Assembly: GCF_026745355.1 (NCBI RefSeq)
Contig: NC_079208.1
Coordinates: 52,871,776 to 52,935,775, forward strand
Length of the DNA: 64,000 nt
Reading direction: 5' to 3'
From: Beta vulgaris subsp. vulgaris
Lineage: Eukaryota > Streptophyta > Magnoliopsida > Caryophyllales > Amaranthaceae
In this document: one piece after another, positions 22,535 through 37,400 of the stretch
Numbering within the stretch: the first letter of the stretch is position 1
Layout: every line of letters starts with the position of its first letter
Translations under genes and position numbers: made by a program
The notes under the pieces: generated by a model
The model's input: the letters and a program-made list of their open reading frames with translations, nothing else
Database searches by the model: none
What the model was told of the DNA's origin: nothing

Positions 22535-24649
22535 TTTTGTTACTTTTAAGAGAGAAACTTTTCACTCTTTTACTCTTTTTAAACTTGTCAACATCTTTTC
22601 TAGCAGTATTACTAAAATCAGCCTATAACTACCAACTACATAGATGAAAACGACGTCGTACATGCTGCATTGACAATGTGGCAGGAATACAGTGGAGAAA
22701 TTGAAGAAGAGAAACAGAGCAAAGGACTGAATACTGCAGGTGGCAGGCACGTGAGTTTTTCAGAGAGGGGGTAATTTCAGGAGAGAGAATAGTTTTGAAT
22801 TTCCGGAAATGGGCCTGCAAGTTAGAGTAGGTGAACGAGGAGGGAAGGGTAAAGATGGAATTTCAATGGAAAAGGGAGGAAAATGACAAAGATGTCACGG
22901 CGGAGAAGACGGTGTCGTATTGGGATTCAGAGTATCGAGGAAGAAAAAGTGGTGACGTGTCAATGGGGGTAAATGACGTCACTGAAAGGAATCTAACCGT
23001 TTTACTTGGATTTCCTCACAGCCCAGCCGCAGTCTTTTTGTTGTTTTTTTAACTTTTGTTTTTGTCAATAATTCTTTTTACTAATTTCGGAGCAACAAAC
23101 TTTTAGTACTAAAAATCAACTTGTTTCGTTATTTAACTTATTATTCCTTGTGCATTGTTTGTTCTTCGCAAATCTCTATGAACAAAATGTTAAAATACTT
23201 GTGAAGGGAAATTCGATAACAACGTCTAGCAGCACAAGTTATTGTAAATTTTTCTACCACAATTTTTTTTAGGCTCTTACTAGAAACCTTTTGGTAAGAA
23301 AGACCGTACTTGACCAACACTTTTCGTAGATCAATCAGCCCAATTATACAAGTCAACGCTTGATAGTAGGAGATATAAGAAAATCTCTACTAGGATTTGA
23401 ACTCGTGACCTCAAAGTCACAAAATGAATTCTCCACCACCTTCACCAAGGAAGCTTGATTTTTCTAGCACAATATGAACATAGGATCATAAGATGTAAGG
23501 TTATTCATGAACCATAAGTTCTTGAACTGTTAAACTTATTCTCAATCCTTATAAGAAAAAATAATTGGATACAGGTTCAACAAGGACTAATGAGGTCTAA
23601 TAACTTCAGATAAGTTATGTTTCAAGAAATAAGGTTTAACACACACGAAATAAGATCGAATAAGTTCATAATAATTCACATAAGATTTGATAAGGACTAA
23701 CAAGATCTAATAAGTAGAATTAAGTTGAAATAACATTAAATAAGCACATATAAGTTGAAAAAAACAAAAGTCTTGTCTGGATGATAAGAAATAAACTCCA
23801 AAGATGAAGAACTTTGGTTACTTTTAAGAAATTTATTGAGCTATTTGACTTTGTAGTTTATTCTCGAACATTACGACATCACATGACTATGGGTGCGTTC
23901 TCTTCCTTAATTTGGGAAAAATAAGATAGATCTAAATAGGTTGAGCAAAATTCAAGTGAAGATCAAACCGATAGCCCGCATGCAATGCTTGCAGGGCATT
24001 AGCTTTACTTGGGCTATCACATAAAGATTGCCTTCTGTGAAAGATACAACAAAAGTTGCATATACATAAAAGAATCATTAGCAATGAGCTCTCAAGGAGT
24101 ATGGAAATCAATTTCACAAGTGCATATATCAGATCCTCTGCAGCTAATCTGGTGTAGCTAAAAGGAGAGTACAAAGAGATTGCTCTGGAATCGGCAATAA
24201 AGATAAATTGACTGTTGAATCAGTAAAATGAATGCCTTCAAAATTAAATTTTTGCATCAGGAAAATGAACAGCTAGTACAGATAAACTCGCTCGAAAGCT
24301 CTATCTTGGCTTATAGAAGCTTTATCAGCTTTGTATCTAGTATTACCATTATAAACATATTGTTTCAGCTAGCCATTTTTTTTTTTCTGGGAAGAGAATG
24401 CTAGCTTCGTTGAATATGACAAGGTATTATTACAAGAAAGTGAAAAGGCGAAGATGACAAAGCTGAAAATTGGCCAATGCCACCACCAGTTGTGGAACTT
24501 GCCAAAGCAAAAACAAATTAAGGATGGAGTCAACAAAATCCAGATGGGAGCAAAGACTGGCATAATAGTATAGCTAAGGTGCACTAATAGCACCTCTCTG
24601 TTACACTTCAATATCTACAGAAGCAGCCAACAATCAGATCTTAACACAT
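22535..24649. other. Upstream region of G-gamma; no further gene seen
   Basis: 22535-22900 is the likely promoter and 5' UTR of the gamma-subunit gene. About 23390-23455 contains a minus-strand tRNA-like segment (B-box-like GAGTTCAAATCC). 23560-23770 has dispersed 'ataagtt' repeats. Small open frames here show no recognisable domain. Confidence 0.45.
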
Positions 24650-24825
24650 TCAACCTGCTTCTCTAGCCGTCTGCTTCCGAGTTACAGGCTTGTAGCGCAT
24701 GATTGTGTCAATTAGTACAATAAGCCCGAGGGTTCCTCGTGTAAAAGTCAATGACACTGGCACGAATTTAGCAACCACCAGTTTCTTGCAGCTCGTTCAG
24801 TATCACTGTCCCTAATCAGTATTTC
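24650..24825 (-). pseudogene. Terminal-exon-like coding remnant with a frameshift
   Basis: After a CAG acceptor the minus strand reads 'EILIRDSDTERAAR' in one frame, then 'KLVVAKFVPVSLTFTRGTLG' and 'LIVLIDTIMRYKPVTRKQTA' to a stop at 24650 in another. One missing base near 24787-24791 explains the break. Complexity and length look like a real last exon, but no upstream exon was found before the exchanger gene at 25595. I do not recognise the family. It may be a decayed duplicate or a real exon with an assembly error. Confidence 0.5.
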
Positions 24826-25594
24826 CTGGTTTGATTTTTCAAAGATCACATGATATAGGTAGTATAATGAACATATAATTAGCCATATTTATATTTTATA
24901 CTACTTGTGATGATTTTTGAAACTGACAGCAATACTTTTTTTAAAAATAAAAAAGAAACAGAGGATAAAAACTGAAAATTACTTTGCCAGTTTCCATATT
25001 TCTGTTTTTAGTTTTGGGAAACAAATAAAAACTAAAAACAAATGGCGAAAACAAAGTAGACCCTTAACTGCTATGTTTAAGCATCGAAAAGTCGCAGCTT
25101 TATCAAACATAAATTACGAGTGAGAACTTGACATATATAGCAGATGCCAGAACAATCTCAGAAAACAATAAGCACCGTCAAAACAGAACTATTTATCCTA
25201 TGCTAACATGAACCAACACAAAAGGGGGTTTCATTTGCCATATTGAATTCTGATTGAGAGGACAGTTAAATAATGGAGCAGATAAGCATCTATAAGTGTT
25301 ACAAGGAGGAGACAGAGACCATTTCCATGGCAAAACTTCCCCAAATTTGATCAAAACAAGGTTATCTTCCTAAGATGTATATTGTAGGATTACACGCTGA
25401 GTCGCTGATATTAGATACAACAATGGGGTTGTAATGTACAAGAATACTTCGCAGCTAATTAGTGTCCGGAACATCAGAGGGATTAAACAAAGAGTCCAGA
25501 AGCTCATACCTTCAAGATGGTAAACATGTCACATCACATTCATCTCCCAGGCTTCTCTGGTTACCAGCAATAAATGAAATGCAAAATCTTTTTC

Positions 25595-27550
25595 TTACTG
25601 TAGACCACCCATGCTCATGGAACCGGCAATCCTAAATGACAGAAATATCAGGTACAGTGTTATAAGACCGATCCCCAACACCTTACTGGGTCGCATGTCT
25701 TTCTTAAGTAGCATAACAATCGCCCAGATAAGCCCTGTTAACAGAAAGCCAATAGTGTAGAACAAGCTGCTGTCCTTAGGAACTATATACGAAGCAGGCC
25801 TAGCTGACCAGGCGCCGAGCAGGAACGAAATCCCCAGTCCGATCAGCGTGTTAAACATGGGACCGGCATAGCACCCGGACAAGGCGATCTGAACACCATC
25901 TCCACCATTCAATGCCAATGCAACATCTGAGACTAGATCCCCCATAGAGTTCCCCCATGCCAAAACAGTCAATCCAAGAATCGATGGGTTGATTCCCAAA
26001 ATAATGCCTAGCGCTACCAAGAGACCAACAAGTTCACTTGCAATCATGTAGAACCACACGATACTCATAAAGAAACCTCCAAGAACCCATGGTAGCAAGA
26101 AACCCTGAGGTGGATGATCAGGTGTGGTGTAACGGTATGCAAGTACTCCAAGCATGCAGCTCGCTGCAAGACCAATGACATAGGCAAAATCTTTGCCAAG
26201 AGAACCAGGATCCTCAAGAGTGCTCCATAGAAGCACAATGAGAACAGGAGATAATGAAGCACTGGCAACAGCATACGGCTTCGACCATGTTTCCTCCTCC
26301 ACCATTGGGATGGTTAACCGTCTTGGAACGGATAAAGGAAGCTCCAGGAATGAGAACAGCTTGAGGCAGGAGAAAAAAGAATTTTCACCTTCCCTACGTT
26401 CATCATTCCATCCCCAAGGGGCCCTTTCATCATCCAATTTCGTAGACTGGTGTGAGTAAATCGCAACATTTGAAGCCCACATCCACTGTGGCAAGGAAGG
26501 ATGGAGATGAGGAGCATCAGTCTCACTCTCAAAGTCAAGCAGTGGATTGTACATAGCATCATCCTCTAAACCTCCTTGAGAGAAGACACTTCCTATCACA
26601 GGGAGCATTGGCGTTACCGTATCTAAATTCAATCTTTGTGCTTCTTTGCGCAACACCTCATTAGCAGCAACAGCAGATGCATAGAGTACATATATCATCA
26701 AGAAGGCAATGGCTGCGCCAACAGTTATCCTTCCAACAAACAAAATCAACAACAATGACAGGATAGTAATGAGGAAGAAGCTAAGATCCCTAATAAAGCA
26801 TCTCCGATCAATTTGAACCCGCTTATTAGCCACCAATAAAGAAACAGTACCAACGACAACACAAGTCACAAAAACCGCTCCACCCAACACACTGTTCAAG
26901 CCAACCTCACCAGCACCAGTGCCTACAAACGCCGCAATGCTAGCAAACACATCAGGAGCTCCATTCCCAAGGGGGAGGAGGGTGACGCCAGCAACAGTTG
27001 GAGGCAGTTTCAATATACTCGAGAGCTTTTCCAGCGAGCAACAAAAGTAATCCGCGGCAGTATTACCCAGAAGGTAAAACAATGCCGCAAGCCAAACCCC
27101 TAAAACCGCGTAACCCAATACCCCTACTCTTCGACAACTGCAGTAGAAAAACTGCAAGTAATCAAAGAACCCGCCAGTCGAACACTCAGGATGTGCCCTC
27201 AAATAATCACAATGGGTATCAAAACCCACATGATTCTTTAACCCAACACAAAATACAGCATTTTCTCCACTCAAAGCATTATCAGAAACAGACCCATTAA
27301 CAAAATGTGTTGAATTGTCACTGATTTCAGCTGTTTTACGGCGAATTATTTCAACATGGACCGACCCATCACCAGAATTAACACGAAAAGGAAACCGATG
27401 ATCAGTCACAGAAGATTTCCTAAGTAAAGGATTTCTAAGAACATCTTCTCTATTGAAGAAAAACAAAAAAAGGATCACAGCACATAATCCATTAAAAACC
27501 CCTCGAAATTGGGATTTTCTCCTGCGATTGAAGATACTCGATTGTTCCAT
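25595..27550 (-). CDS. CCX: Cation/calcium exchanger of the CCX family (CCX3/CCX4-like)
   Basis: CCX proteins exchange K+, Na+, Ca2+ or Mn2+ for protons or other cations across endomembranes. The gene is a single uninterrupted frame of 651 residues, close to the 640-odd of CCX3 and CCX4, which are also intronless. Residues about 17-33 form an N-terminal hydrophobic segment. Two Na_Ca_ex halves follow: the first with '[14 protein letters not shown]' (195-208), the second with '[18 protein letters not shown]' (533-550). These are the ion-binding alpha repeats, and their Asp residues are present. A hydrophilic loop (about 300-410) separates the halves. The ATG at 27550 is the first in frame. The gene is divergent from the aldehyde dehydrogenase 3.9 kb away. 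The exact paralogue number is uncertain. Confidence 0.93.
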   Translation of the reverse strand: MEQSSIFNRRRKSQFRGVFNGLCAVILFLFFFNREDVLRNPLLRKSSVTDHRFPFRVNSGDGSVHVEIIRRKTAEISDNSTHFVNGSVSDNALSGENAVFCVGLKNHVGFDTHCDYLRAHPECSTGGFFDYLQFFYCSCRRVGVLGYAVLGVWLAALFYLLGNTAADYFCCSLEKLSSILKLPPTVAGVTLLPLGNGAPDVFASIAAFVGTGAGEVGLNSVLGGAVFVTCVVVGTVSLLVANKRVQIDRRCFIRDLSFFLITILSLLLILFVGRITVGAAIAFLMIYVLYASAVAANEVLRKEAQRLNLDTVTPMLPVIGSVFSQGGLEDDAMYNPLLDFESETDAPHLHPSLPQWMWASNVAIYSHQSTKLDDERAPWGWNDERREGENSFFSCLKLFSFLELPLSVPRRLTIPMVEEETWSKPYAVASASLSPVLIVLLWSTLEDPGSLGKDFAYVIGLAASCMLGVLAYRYTTPDHPPQGFLLPWVLGGFFMSIVWFYMIASELVGLLVALGIILGINPSILGLTVLAWGNSMGDLVSDVALALNGGDGVQIALSGCYAGPMFNTLIGLGISFLLGAWSARPASYIVPKDSSLFYTIGFLLTGLIWAIVMLLKKDMRPSKVLGIGLITLYLIFLSFRIAGSMSMGGLQ

Positions 27551-30500
27551 TTCATTGAGCTAGGGTTTCAATTTGAGGCAATTGAAACCCTAAATTTTCA
27601 AATGTGCAAAATTTCGGACAGAGTTATAGATGAATTTGATTGAAGAAAGTTAAATTTTACTAATTCTTGGCAATAATCGAGAGGACAGAAAAATCACTTC
27701 AAAGAATTTGGTTTACCTGATATATACTTTTCGTGTGTAATACAAACTTAATTGCTCGGACATCGAAATAATTGAAAGAAAATCGTTGTGTTTCTGCAGA
27801 TCTTTGTCTTTCTCTCTTAAGTTTAGATTAGGGTGTATTAACAAAATTTGGATTGTTCGATATTGCCACGCTTTGAAAATTCCTCGAAATTCTGGGTTGG
27901 TTTGAGTTGTTAGAGGAGAAACTGTGAGAGAGCGGGTAACGTGGAAAACATGAATATGAAATGGTTGTATACTTGTATTTGTCTAAAGTCTAAAGCTGTA
28001 TTTGTCTCTTTGTTCATGGGAAGCCCAAGTAAAAGGTTAAAAAAAAAACCATGGGTTAATCGCAAATTAGATCCCGCAAGAATCCAATTGGTGTTCAGAA
28101 CAATCAACGACCACATTATAATCGAGAAAAAATAAGCAAAGGAAGTTTTTGACATGAAATGAACGGGATTTTTGGGTATTTAAATTTGGAAATAGAATGG
28201 GAAGTATTATTTTCTCTCTTATTATTTATTAAAATGTATATTTAGTCTTAGTTGTTAAATATTGAATTTCAAGTAAAAAGAACATATGTTTAGGGCTGAT
28301 TCTTATAGTGTTAAATTGTAATAGGTTTAATCTTGATTTAAACATTGTTTCTTATGCCAATGAACATTTTTGAGCACTTAAAAAGAACATTAAATTTGGT
28401 TCTATTATCGAAAATCAAATGTCAACAAAGCAGAGCAAAACAAAAGAAAATTGATTTTATTAGAATGTACATTTTTTGTCTTACTTTTTGAACATTGTGT
28501 CTTAAGTAAAAGAACATTTTGTTGTAGCATTGAATTTTATAATGCTAAATTATAAGTGCACATTTGTAGTTTCAAACATTGTGCTACGTAAAAGAACATT
28601 GCGTATTATATTAAAAAAATATTTTAGAGTTGATTCTCCTTATTAAAAAACAAAGTTTTTTTTTAACTTGAAATTCATTTTATTGAACCACGTGTTCATG
28701 TTTGCATTAGTTTTCAATCCACATGCACGAATTTTTGTTATTATTTTTCTACATTTTGATCTTTGTGCAGGATTCTCTTGGTGCCTCCACGTGCACCATC
28801 TACTAATTGTGTGTTAATGAAGAACTTTAATCAATGAACTTTGACAGATATTGCAACTAACAGAAATCAAAGTGTAGCTTATTATGGATAATACATTCAG
28901 GTGTAACTGTAACTCTAATGGTAAAGTAGGGTCATCTATTTTGTCAATCTCAAGCTATAACAAATAAGCACCACCTACTTGTCGTTATAACTTATTTTAT
29001 ATGATTTATTTTTACACTGGCTCAACTATAATTTTACATACAACATTGTAACCTACTGAAACATTCATAGCTCTTATGCTTTGACTATTACACTTAATAA
29101 AATTATAATAATAAAAACACATGCATGAATTTGTATGTATGGGTAGGAACTCCATGATCAACACCCAAGCAAGAATATGTGACTTAACTCTTGGATGCGT
29201 AACTTGCAAAACTCATAGTGTGTTCAACGGTTGAACTCTCAAGAATCCATGAGGAGAGAGTGTTAAAGAATAATAAACAATAAAGAGAGAGAAAAACTAG
29301 GAGAGAATGTGTTAAACGGTACATCCCAATGAACAGTTTAACATCTCCTTTTCTTTTAAAATTTGATTTGGTTGTGAGAAGTGGCAGTTGCTTATTGGTT
29401 TATGGGAAATGTGATGTTTTCATCCAATGGTTGTAAATATTATATGTGGACGGCTGATATTTGAACAATTATTCATGTTTTTTTTTATCGTTATTTATAA
29501 ATAATGGTCATATTTAATAAATAAAAATTAAATTATAAAAAAAATTTGCCAACATCTGTATTTTTTTCATTCTCTATAAATAGATCCCAATACAATACAC
29601 ATAAAAAAATAAATAAAAACATAATAGTTCATCATTATTGTATTTTTATTACCAAAAATGATAAATATGGTGAAGAATTGGAATGAATCAAATTAATAAG
29701 GAGAGAGAAAATATAGTGAGGTATGGTAAATAGTAGGAGAGAGAATTTGATGGCTCCAAAAGTTGATTTAACCATCGAGAGTAAGAAAATAAAGGTTTTT
29801 AAGTAGATTGAGTATGAGTGATGAGGTTTTTGATAAACCCCTTAAAGGGTCCAACTATTGAAGATACTCTCAAGTAGAATACCCAACTACACATTTTATT
29901 CTTTGGGTCATGTCTCGAAAAGTAATAAGAGAATGAAGGCCCCAAGCCCACAACATAGAGTAAACAATACCACATTACCAGTTTAATTACCACCCCTTGA
30001 GTTTGGGACTTAGCTTGTAGCAAGATCATGGTGTAATTGTTTGTTATGGAAGAGGCCGAGAACCAAAACTATCTACTTCATCCGTAACAAAATAGATGTA
30101 TAATTTTTCTAGATATGTTTGTAATATATTAGATGTTACACTTTCTTTTTAGGAAATACTATCTCTTTATCTGTCTCCTATCACACGGGTCTCATTTATT
30201 CTTTCTTTCTAACTCTATCCTCTTCAAAAAAAAATTGCCTAAAAAGTGTATTTTAAAAAGTGTAACATCTATTTCATTACGTAGGAAGTATAACATGACA
30301 CACATTTCAATTTGTACCAGAATTTTCAACTAGGACAATCCTAACGTCCTTTGCATTTTGTGACATTGCGAGATTATTACTCTCTATCCCTAGGCAAAGT
30401 CACTTTTTTGTATTCAACATCATGGTGTAGGATGATAACTAACATTCCCTAATTTGGGGAATACAAAATTGATGGAGATTAAAACTTTATCCATTTTCAT

Positions 30501-31249
30501 TAAGAAGCCTCACACAAAATGCACATTGACAAGGTAATTATTCCCGTCATCATCATATGAAAACATAGAAAAGAAGAGTAATAAGTAACCATCTACCTGA
30601 AGTATAAGATACATATTCTCTTTTAACCTAAAGAGGTTGGATCAAGCTAGACATTTTTTATTGGCAAGAAGATGTTACTAAGGAGTTGTTTGAGAAGGAA
30701 ATGTTTGGCAAATGAAGTTCATACACTTAAAAGTTCAATGGAGGTGAGCTATGATATCTGCTGGATATTGTGAAACTTCGTAATCTTGCAGTATTCCCAT
30801 TGATATTATATATAGTGTTCTATCAATATCTACAAGTAGAATTAAAGAGGGGAAAAGCAATAAAAAAAGAGTGAGGATGTAAAATTGTAGAATATATAAA
30901 TAATAGGCCTCATTGTTCACCAATTCGTTTTTTTTTTTCAAAATCCATTGAATATAATGGATCAATCATTTGTTCTAATATTTAATTAATACAACAAATT
31001 AATTTGTCCAAAATATAGCTTATTTTCGAGAGAGTAAATATAGTTTCTTTTAGATAAGTAGGTGTATAAAACAAATTTTTAGATATAAAATAATAAAGCA
31101 TCCAAAATAGTAGCTAGGATAAGGCAAAAGAACTCAATCTTATGTAAGAGCATTTTTGAACTTGTGATTATCTCAACCTAGAACTTCAATAGGACACGGC
31201 ACTAGTCACTACCCCACTCCCCAGTTTAAACTTTAAACTTTAAGCAACC
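27551..31249. other. 3.7-kb intergenic region between divergent CCX and ALDH7B genes
   Basis: 27551-27950 is the likely CCX 5' UTR and promoter; CAG-GTAAAC near 27714 on the minus strand could be a 5' UTR donor. 28250-28640 has diverged repeats of 'taagtaaaagaacatt' type. A Stowaway MITE is at 30076-30288. No coding region is supported. Confidence 0.5.
30076..30288. mobile_element. Stowaway-like MITE (copy 3)
   Basis: Ends are CTTCATCCGTAACAAAATAG and the inverted CTTCCTACGTAATGAAATAG, with TA at 30074-30075 and 30289-30290. It is 213 bp. Confidence 0.8.
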
Positions 31250-31266
31250 GATATAAAACTATATAA
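31250..31266 (+). promoter_or_regulatory. Candidate TATA box(es) of ALDH7B4
   Basis: TATAAAA (31252-31258) and TATATAA (31260-31266) lie about 200 bases before the ATG. A possible 5' UTR intron (GTATGC near 31354 to CAG at 31463) would join the leader to the start. Confidence 0.5.
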
Positions 31267-31465
31267 CTCCATAAATGCTCTTCATCTTCTCTATAATAAT
31301 ACTTCACCTTTCCTAGTTTCATACGAAAAAACAAAAGAGGAGAAAGAGAAAAAGAGTATGCATCTTAAGTTATTTGAGTGCTTTTACTTAATTATTGATT
31401 TGCAATTTTTAATTATCTGAAATTTGTTTTCATGATCAATTAATCTATTGTTGATGCATGCAGAT

Positions 31466-34400
31466 ATGGGTTTTGGGAAGAAAGAATACCAATTTTTGGA
31501 AGAAATTGATATTAGCACTCGTAATATAGGGTGTTATGTGAGTGGAAAATGGAAGGCTAATGGTTCTGTCATCTCTACTGTCAATCCTGCTACCAATCAG
31601 GTATAACCCATGTTTTAAATTTTTTGTTAGAATTATTGAAATTATTTTATATGGTCAATTAAGGTAAAAGAAATAAACTTTTGATGAATTTATTATCTGG
31701 GTAACAATCTTGAATTACTGATTGTATGTATAATGATTGAAGTTAGTGATCAAATGCTGAATTGGGGTTTTTTCTTGATGGGGTCAATTTTTCATGAATT
31801 TCTGACCTTAATCTCTAGGTTTTTGTCTTTGTTGTATGAATCATACTTCTGTCCTCTTTTTGTAATCATGCTTAATTTCCAGGAATTGTTAATGGGATTA
31901 GGGGCATTGTTGGGAGTAATTTCTTAGAGCAATTTTCTGCCTTTTTATTGGTTTATATACTGTATATGTCTATATTATTGTGATCTTGATTAAGCTGTTG
32001 CTCTGAAAATAATTGGCCATGTTTGACTTTTGTTTACCATTATTTTCTATCTCTAGATCAGAGTGAAAATTATAATTTATAAACAAAGTATCTTGTTAGA
32101 TATATATCTAGTGTCAGTATTTCACATAATTATTAGTTGCATACATTGATAGATAATGGTCGTAGTTAACGACAAACTTTGATCATGAAAGTCGAGTAGT
32201 GGAGGTGTTTTTTTTTGTCTTCATGTTGTTTGGGTGGCGGGGAGTCTGCATGATTTCGTTTGATGATTGCTGGGAAATGTTGAAAGAGATGAAAGTGTCT
32301 GATTCCGTGCTTTGTGGATCTTCTTGGTGTTGATTCAGCCAATTGCCGAAGTTGTGGAGGGTTCTCTGGAAGATTATGAGGAAGGCTTGAAAGCTTGTGC
32401 GGAAGCTTCAAAGATGTGGATGCAGGTGGTTTACACTGTCCTTTGTCTTATTTTTCTTTGTTTCTGCTTCTGTGGGATTTACGTATTGAATTTCAGCACC
32501 ATATATGTTGCAATATTTTGACTTGTTCTGGACTACTTTTGTTTGTCATAAGATGCCTGCTCCAAAAAGAGGTGATATTGTTAGACAGATTGGTGATGCT
32601 TTGAGAGTTAAGCTCGAGCAGCTCGGACGGTTAGTGTCACTCGAGATGGGAAAGATACTGCCTGAAGGGATAGGAGAGGTTCAGGTATGGTACTCTACTT
32701 TCAATGTTATTCAGCTGTGGTCAAATTAATTTTCTGAAATGAATAAATAAGCCTGAGGTTATTATACATTCTTTAAGTTAAATCCAAAGGCTGTGAACGG
32801 GTGATCTTCTTGTTTCTCGTAGTGGCAATTAAACAACTTAAATTCGTCAAGGCATTCTTTCAAAAAGGAAAAAAAATTCAAGGCATGTCTAGACTACTAG
32901 CTAGCTTTTTTTCTTCCATAAATTCCAGAATAGGCTTTATACATATGCATGGCTCTCTATTTAATATTATGGTCCTACTCATGATAATTTGTACACTTCT
33001 ATGAGCCGAACATTGTCTCTGAATCACAAGCCAAAAACACCCACTCTCTGTTCACATTCTGTTTTCCATGTTCTGTCTCCTTTAATGTTTTCTGCTTCTC
33101 ACTTCTGAAGTGTTTTCTGCTTACATGTGCACTTTAGATGTTTCATCTCTTGTCTTGTAAGAAGAAGGTTATAATTAATTTGACTTGGAACCCAAATTCT
33201 TCTTCTTTTGTGGTTGGGGGGGGGGGGGGTGTTGTAACTTTACCATCTGGTCTAGAGACTTTATTATCAGGAATTTCGTAAAGAGCAGGCGCAAACCACC
33301 TTTGTGCTTATCAGTTAACACAAAAGAAAGAAAATTCATCCGATCAAGGTTGAGCTTAAACATCATATTTAAAACCCAACTGATTCTTATAAAACTTAAT
33401 GAGAGCACACACAGTTGTCATCCGCTCTAGTAATACTCTTAATACCATAGTTCTGATGTAGTGATGCGTGGCGTTAACAATAGCACAGTACGAATTACTG
33501 ACATACTAATGTCATCTCTAAGCTTAATTTTGTGAAATTTAATTCTCTGTTTAAGTATTTTTTCGTAACTGTGACTGCATTTTATATAATTTTCCATGAT
33601 AATTTTTCAGCAGTTAGCTGGTAGGTCACTACTAGTAGTAAAACGTATCCGAACTTCACTTAGCTGCATGACTTGTATGGACCTTCAGTTGCATATCATA
33701 TTTTCTGTAAACGCAAGTACACCACTGTTTCCAACTTCTGTTTCCAAATCTAAAGACTTTCTAGGCAAAACATATCGTACACATCCAGAAACAACTACTT
33801 TTAATAATGCCAATAAATCGAGAGGCCTCAGCCTACACATTCAGAAATTTAAAATATTTGCAAAGAATTGTTGGAGTAGCACCCATGGTGATTCTCATAG
33901 AGGATTCTTAAGGAATTGTGGGAGGAAAAAGCTAAATGTAGAAACACTTATGAGGTGCCATAGAAGATTAATTAAAATTCTGTCAATTTTAGCTCACATA
34001 CACTCTATTCTCTCTTACTTACTTGACCACATAAATTAAGGTCTGTCACAAGAAGATTACTCAACTGAGCTATTCATCAAATTCTTCAGTATCGTCAAGG
34101 TTGAGGTTGGAGATAGACAACCTCAACTTATGTTCATTTTTGACATGAATATCTTAATGTTTTTACAAGTGTCGTTTTTGATATGTGGCGGATTTCCCTT
34201 TGCTACACAGTAGACAGTGTAGTTTACTAGATCTTCCGGAGGGGTGGGGACAGTAAAGACTTGGTCTTTTGCTATATACTTCTGCTAACTGTTCAACTGC
34301 TCGATCATCTGCAGGAGATTATTGATATGTGTGACTTTGCTGTGGGCTTGAGTCGACAACTAAATGGCTCAATTATTCCTTCAGAACGTAAGTCAAGAAT

Positions 34401-37400
34401 TTATGAGCTTATTTTTCGAATAAGAGATGTGTTTTGGTAAAAACATGGAATGGAAGCCTTGTTATTAATAAGCAAGGTGCCAACTCCATGGGATTACCAA
34501 CGCTGCATCTTTATCATGTTGAGAAATCTTTTATTCCGAAGTGACAGATGAAAGTTCTTAGTTCCGATTATTAATTGAGCCACATTGCCTCTATTTAACT
34601 GCGGTTACCCTCTTTGACAGGTCCTAATCATGCAATGCTGGAGGTATGTTGCACATCATTATTACTCTATTTAGATTTAGTTCTGAGCCTTTCTTTTTTT
34701 TTTAATAAAGAAAAAATTAAATTTCGAAATAATTGTTTAATGCATAGGTTTGGAATCCCCTGGGGATAGTGGGTGTAATCACAGCATTCAATTTTCCATC
34801 TGCTGTTCTCGGTGAGAGTTCTCTTTCTGGTGAAGTAGAAGAAATCTATTTTATGTCGATAGTAGCCAAAACTGTCGTCTTTCTTTATTTTATTTTTTTT
34901 AAATTTTTATCTTATGTTATGTTCTATTTTCATTCCAGAATTCATAATTGGGTATGCTTATGCTTGTAAATGTTATCTGACATTTTTGCGTTATGTGGCT
35001 GTGTAGGTTGGAATGCCTGCATTGCACTAGTCTGTGGCAACTGTGTTGTCTGGTAAGTTTTGTCATGAACATTATTTGTTGTTAAGTGCTTCTCTGGGTA
35101 TAATTGATACGTTTTGGGGTGTAAATTATTTTAATTGCCATAATCGAGCATTTGTATTGCTATTGGGGTGTAAATTATTCGTTGTCCTCTAGTGACCATA
35201 TTACGTCAATATTGTAAACCAGGACGTTTGGTTTTGGATTTGTTAGATTTCCTTTTTTCTTTGACAGATGATTTAAGAACTATATATTTTATACATATGT
35301 TGTAGCCTCAACGTCGTATTGCATGATTGTTTGTTAGGGAAATGTGTCAATATGTAACTTTTTTCTCTCATTCTCTCTGCCTTCTTGACGATCGTTTGCT
35401 GTAGAATATTTGGCCATGTGTGGGTAACAACTTTGGGTTTCATAGGAGTTTATTTCAATTCTCATGCTTAAACTCCAATCAGTGCCTTAGATCAGATCTA
35501 ATAGAGATACTAATATACTATGCCTTTCTATATTCGTTGAATTTAGGAAAGGTGCCCCCACAACTCCTTTGGTCACTATTGCGATGACGAAGATTATAGC
35601 TGGTGTCTTAGAGAAGAATAATTTGCCAGGAGCAATTTTCACCTCCCTTTGTGGTGGGGCTGAGATTGGCCAAGCAATTGCAAATGATAAACGCATTCCA
35701 CTTGTTTCATTTACAGGAAGTTCTAAGGTAGATTACCATGTCTCCAGATTTTGTGTTTCTGCTATCAGTACATGAATATCAGTTGATTGATGTTAATAAG
35801 TTTGCTCTCTTGTTGACACTTGCTGCTCAGTGTATTCTTATCCATGAATATCAGTTTTTCGTGACTTGAAATAACTTGATTGTATTGCTAACCTTGGAAT
35901 TGCATGCGCTTAGATACTATCATACTAGTACTGTTGTACATTGATGCATAAAACCAACAAAAACCATTTTGGAAAGGGTTTCTCTTCACATGTACTTTGC
36001 TTAATATTTTCATAGCTTTCAAGTACCCTTAGTATGTGGGTCATTTCCTTTGGGTACAACTATTAAAAAAATGAAGTACGATATAGTTGAAGTAAGGTTT
36101 TGTTTAATATTGGCGAATTATCTCCACAAAGTCCTTTGAAATAGTGGGTTCAAAAACTTGCTGGTAATCCTTGTCGTGTTTTAAGTTTTCTGCTGAGAGA
36201 GTTTTAGGGTATTTCATACCCCACCCAGAGGAAGATGTTGACTGTTACTTCTGTTGTATGTTTATGATAGGTTGGCATGATGGTTCAACAGACTGTGAAT
36301 CAAAGATTTGGAAAATGCTTGCTTGAATTAAGTGGAAATAATGCTATAATTGTCATGGATGATGCTGATATTAAGTTGGCTGCACGTTCTGTTCTCTTTG
36401 CGGCTGTTGGTACAGCTGGTCAGCGCTGTACAACTTGTCGTAGACTGGTAATCACATAACTATCATCTGAGTGACAGATTAGAATCAAGAGGCTCATTCA
36501 TGGTTAATCTTACGTTCTTTCGTCCTAATTGTTTAGTTGCTTCATGAAAGCATATACGAGAAGGTACTTGAGCAATTGCTTGATGTATACAAACAAGTGA
36601 AGATAGGGGATCCACTGGAAAATGGTACCTTACTTGGGCCATTGCATACTAAAGCATCAAGAGATAACTTCGTGAAGGGAATTGAGGTCATAAAGTCTCA
36701 GGTTTGGACTCTTATAACCTTACTTTGGCTTTACCTTTTCCTGATATTTTCACAACTAGTGGCTCCAAAAACTTCTTAGTTAATGTCGTTCAAGAGTTTT
36801 GATTTAAGCACCAAAGTCTTACATGATAAACGTATCCAATAAGGGTTGCTAGAATTTTTTGCTTATTTGAGATAATGGTAAGGACCCTAACCGGACTTGA
36901 ACCCTCACGGTCGTCCAGAATTTGTGGGCCAGGTGCTTGGAGTTGGGGGAAAGGTAAGGGGATCCCTACCCTCAAACAACCTCATATGGCAAGTTCGAAC
37001 CCCATACCTTTAGGTCTAAGGTAACACTGTTACCAAGTGAGACAAGTCTTGGAGCTTAGCTAGATTCTTTGATCTAGGGATTTTTTCATCAAAGTTGTCA
37101 AATATCATTCTATGGTTGAGCTTCTGGTCACTTTTGGCATTTTCATCACAGTATGATTTTTTAATCTTTTTGTAGGGAGGTAAAATCCTTACTGGTGGTT
37201 CAGCTATAGAATCTGAAGGAAACTTTGTTCAGCCTACTATAGTTGAGATTTCTCCTGATGCTGATGTAGTAAAAGAAGAGTTGTTTGCTCCTGTACTTTA
37301 TGTTATGAAATTCAAGGTAAATAATTCTTCTAATGTCTAAGTGTCTACATATTATTTTATGTTTTTGGTGAAAACTGTCTACATATTTCTTGTATGTTTT

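Noticed and set aside
22831..23052. 73-codon frame upstream of the G-gamma gene
   Set aside because: It is short, unrelated to any family I recognise, and lies in probable promoter sequence.
33596..34039. 147-codon frame in ALDH7B4 intron 3
   Set aside because: No domain or coding texture; it lies inside a well-supported intron.
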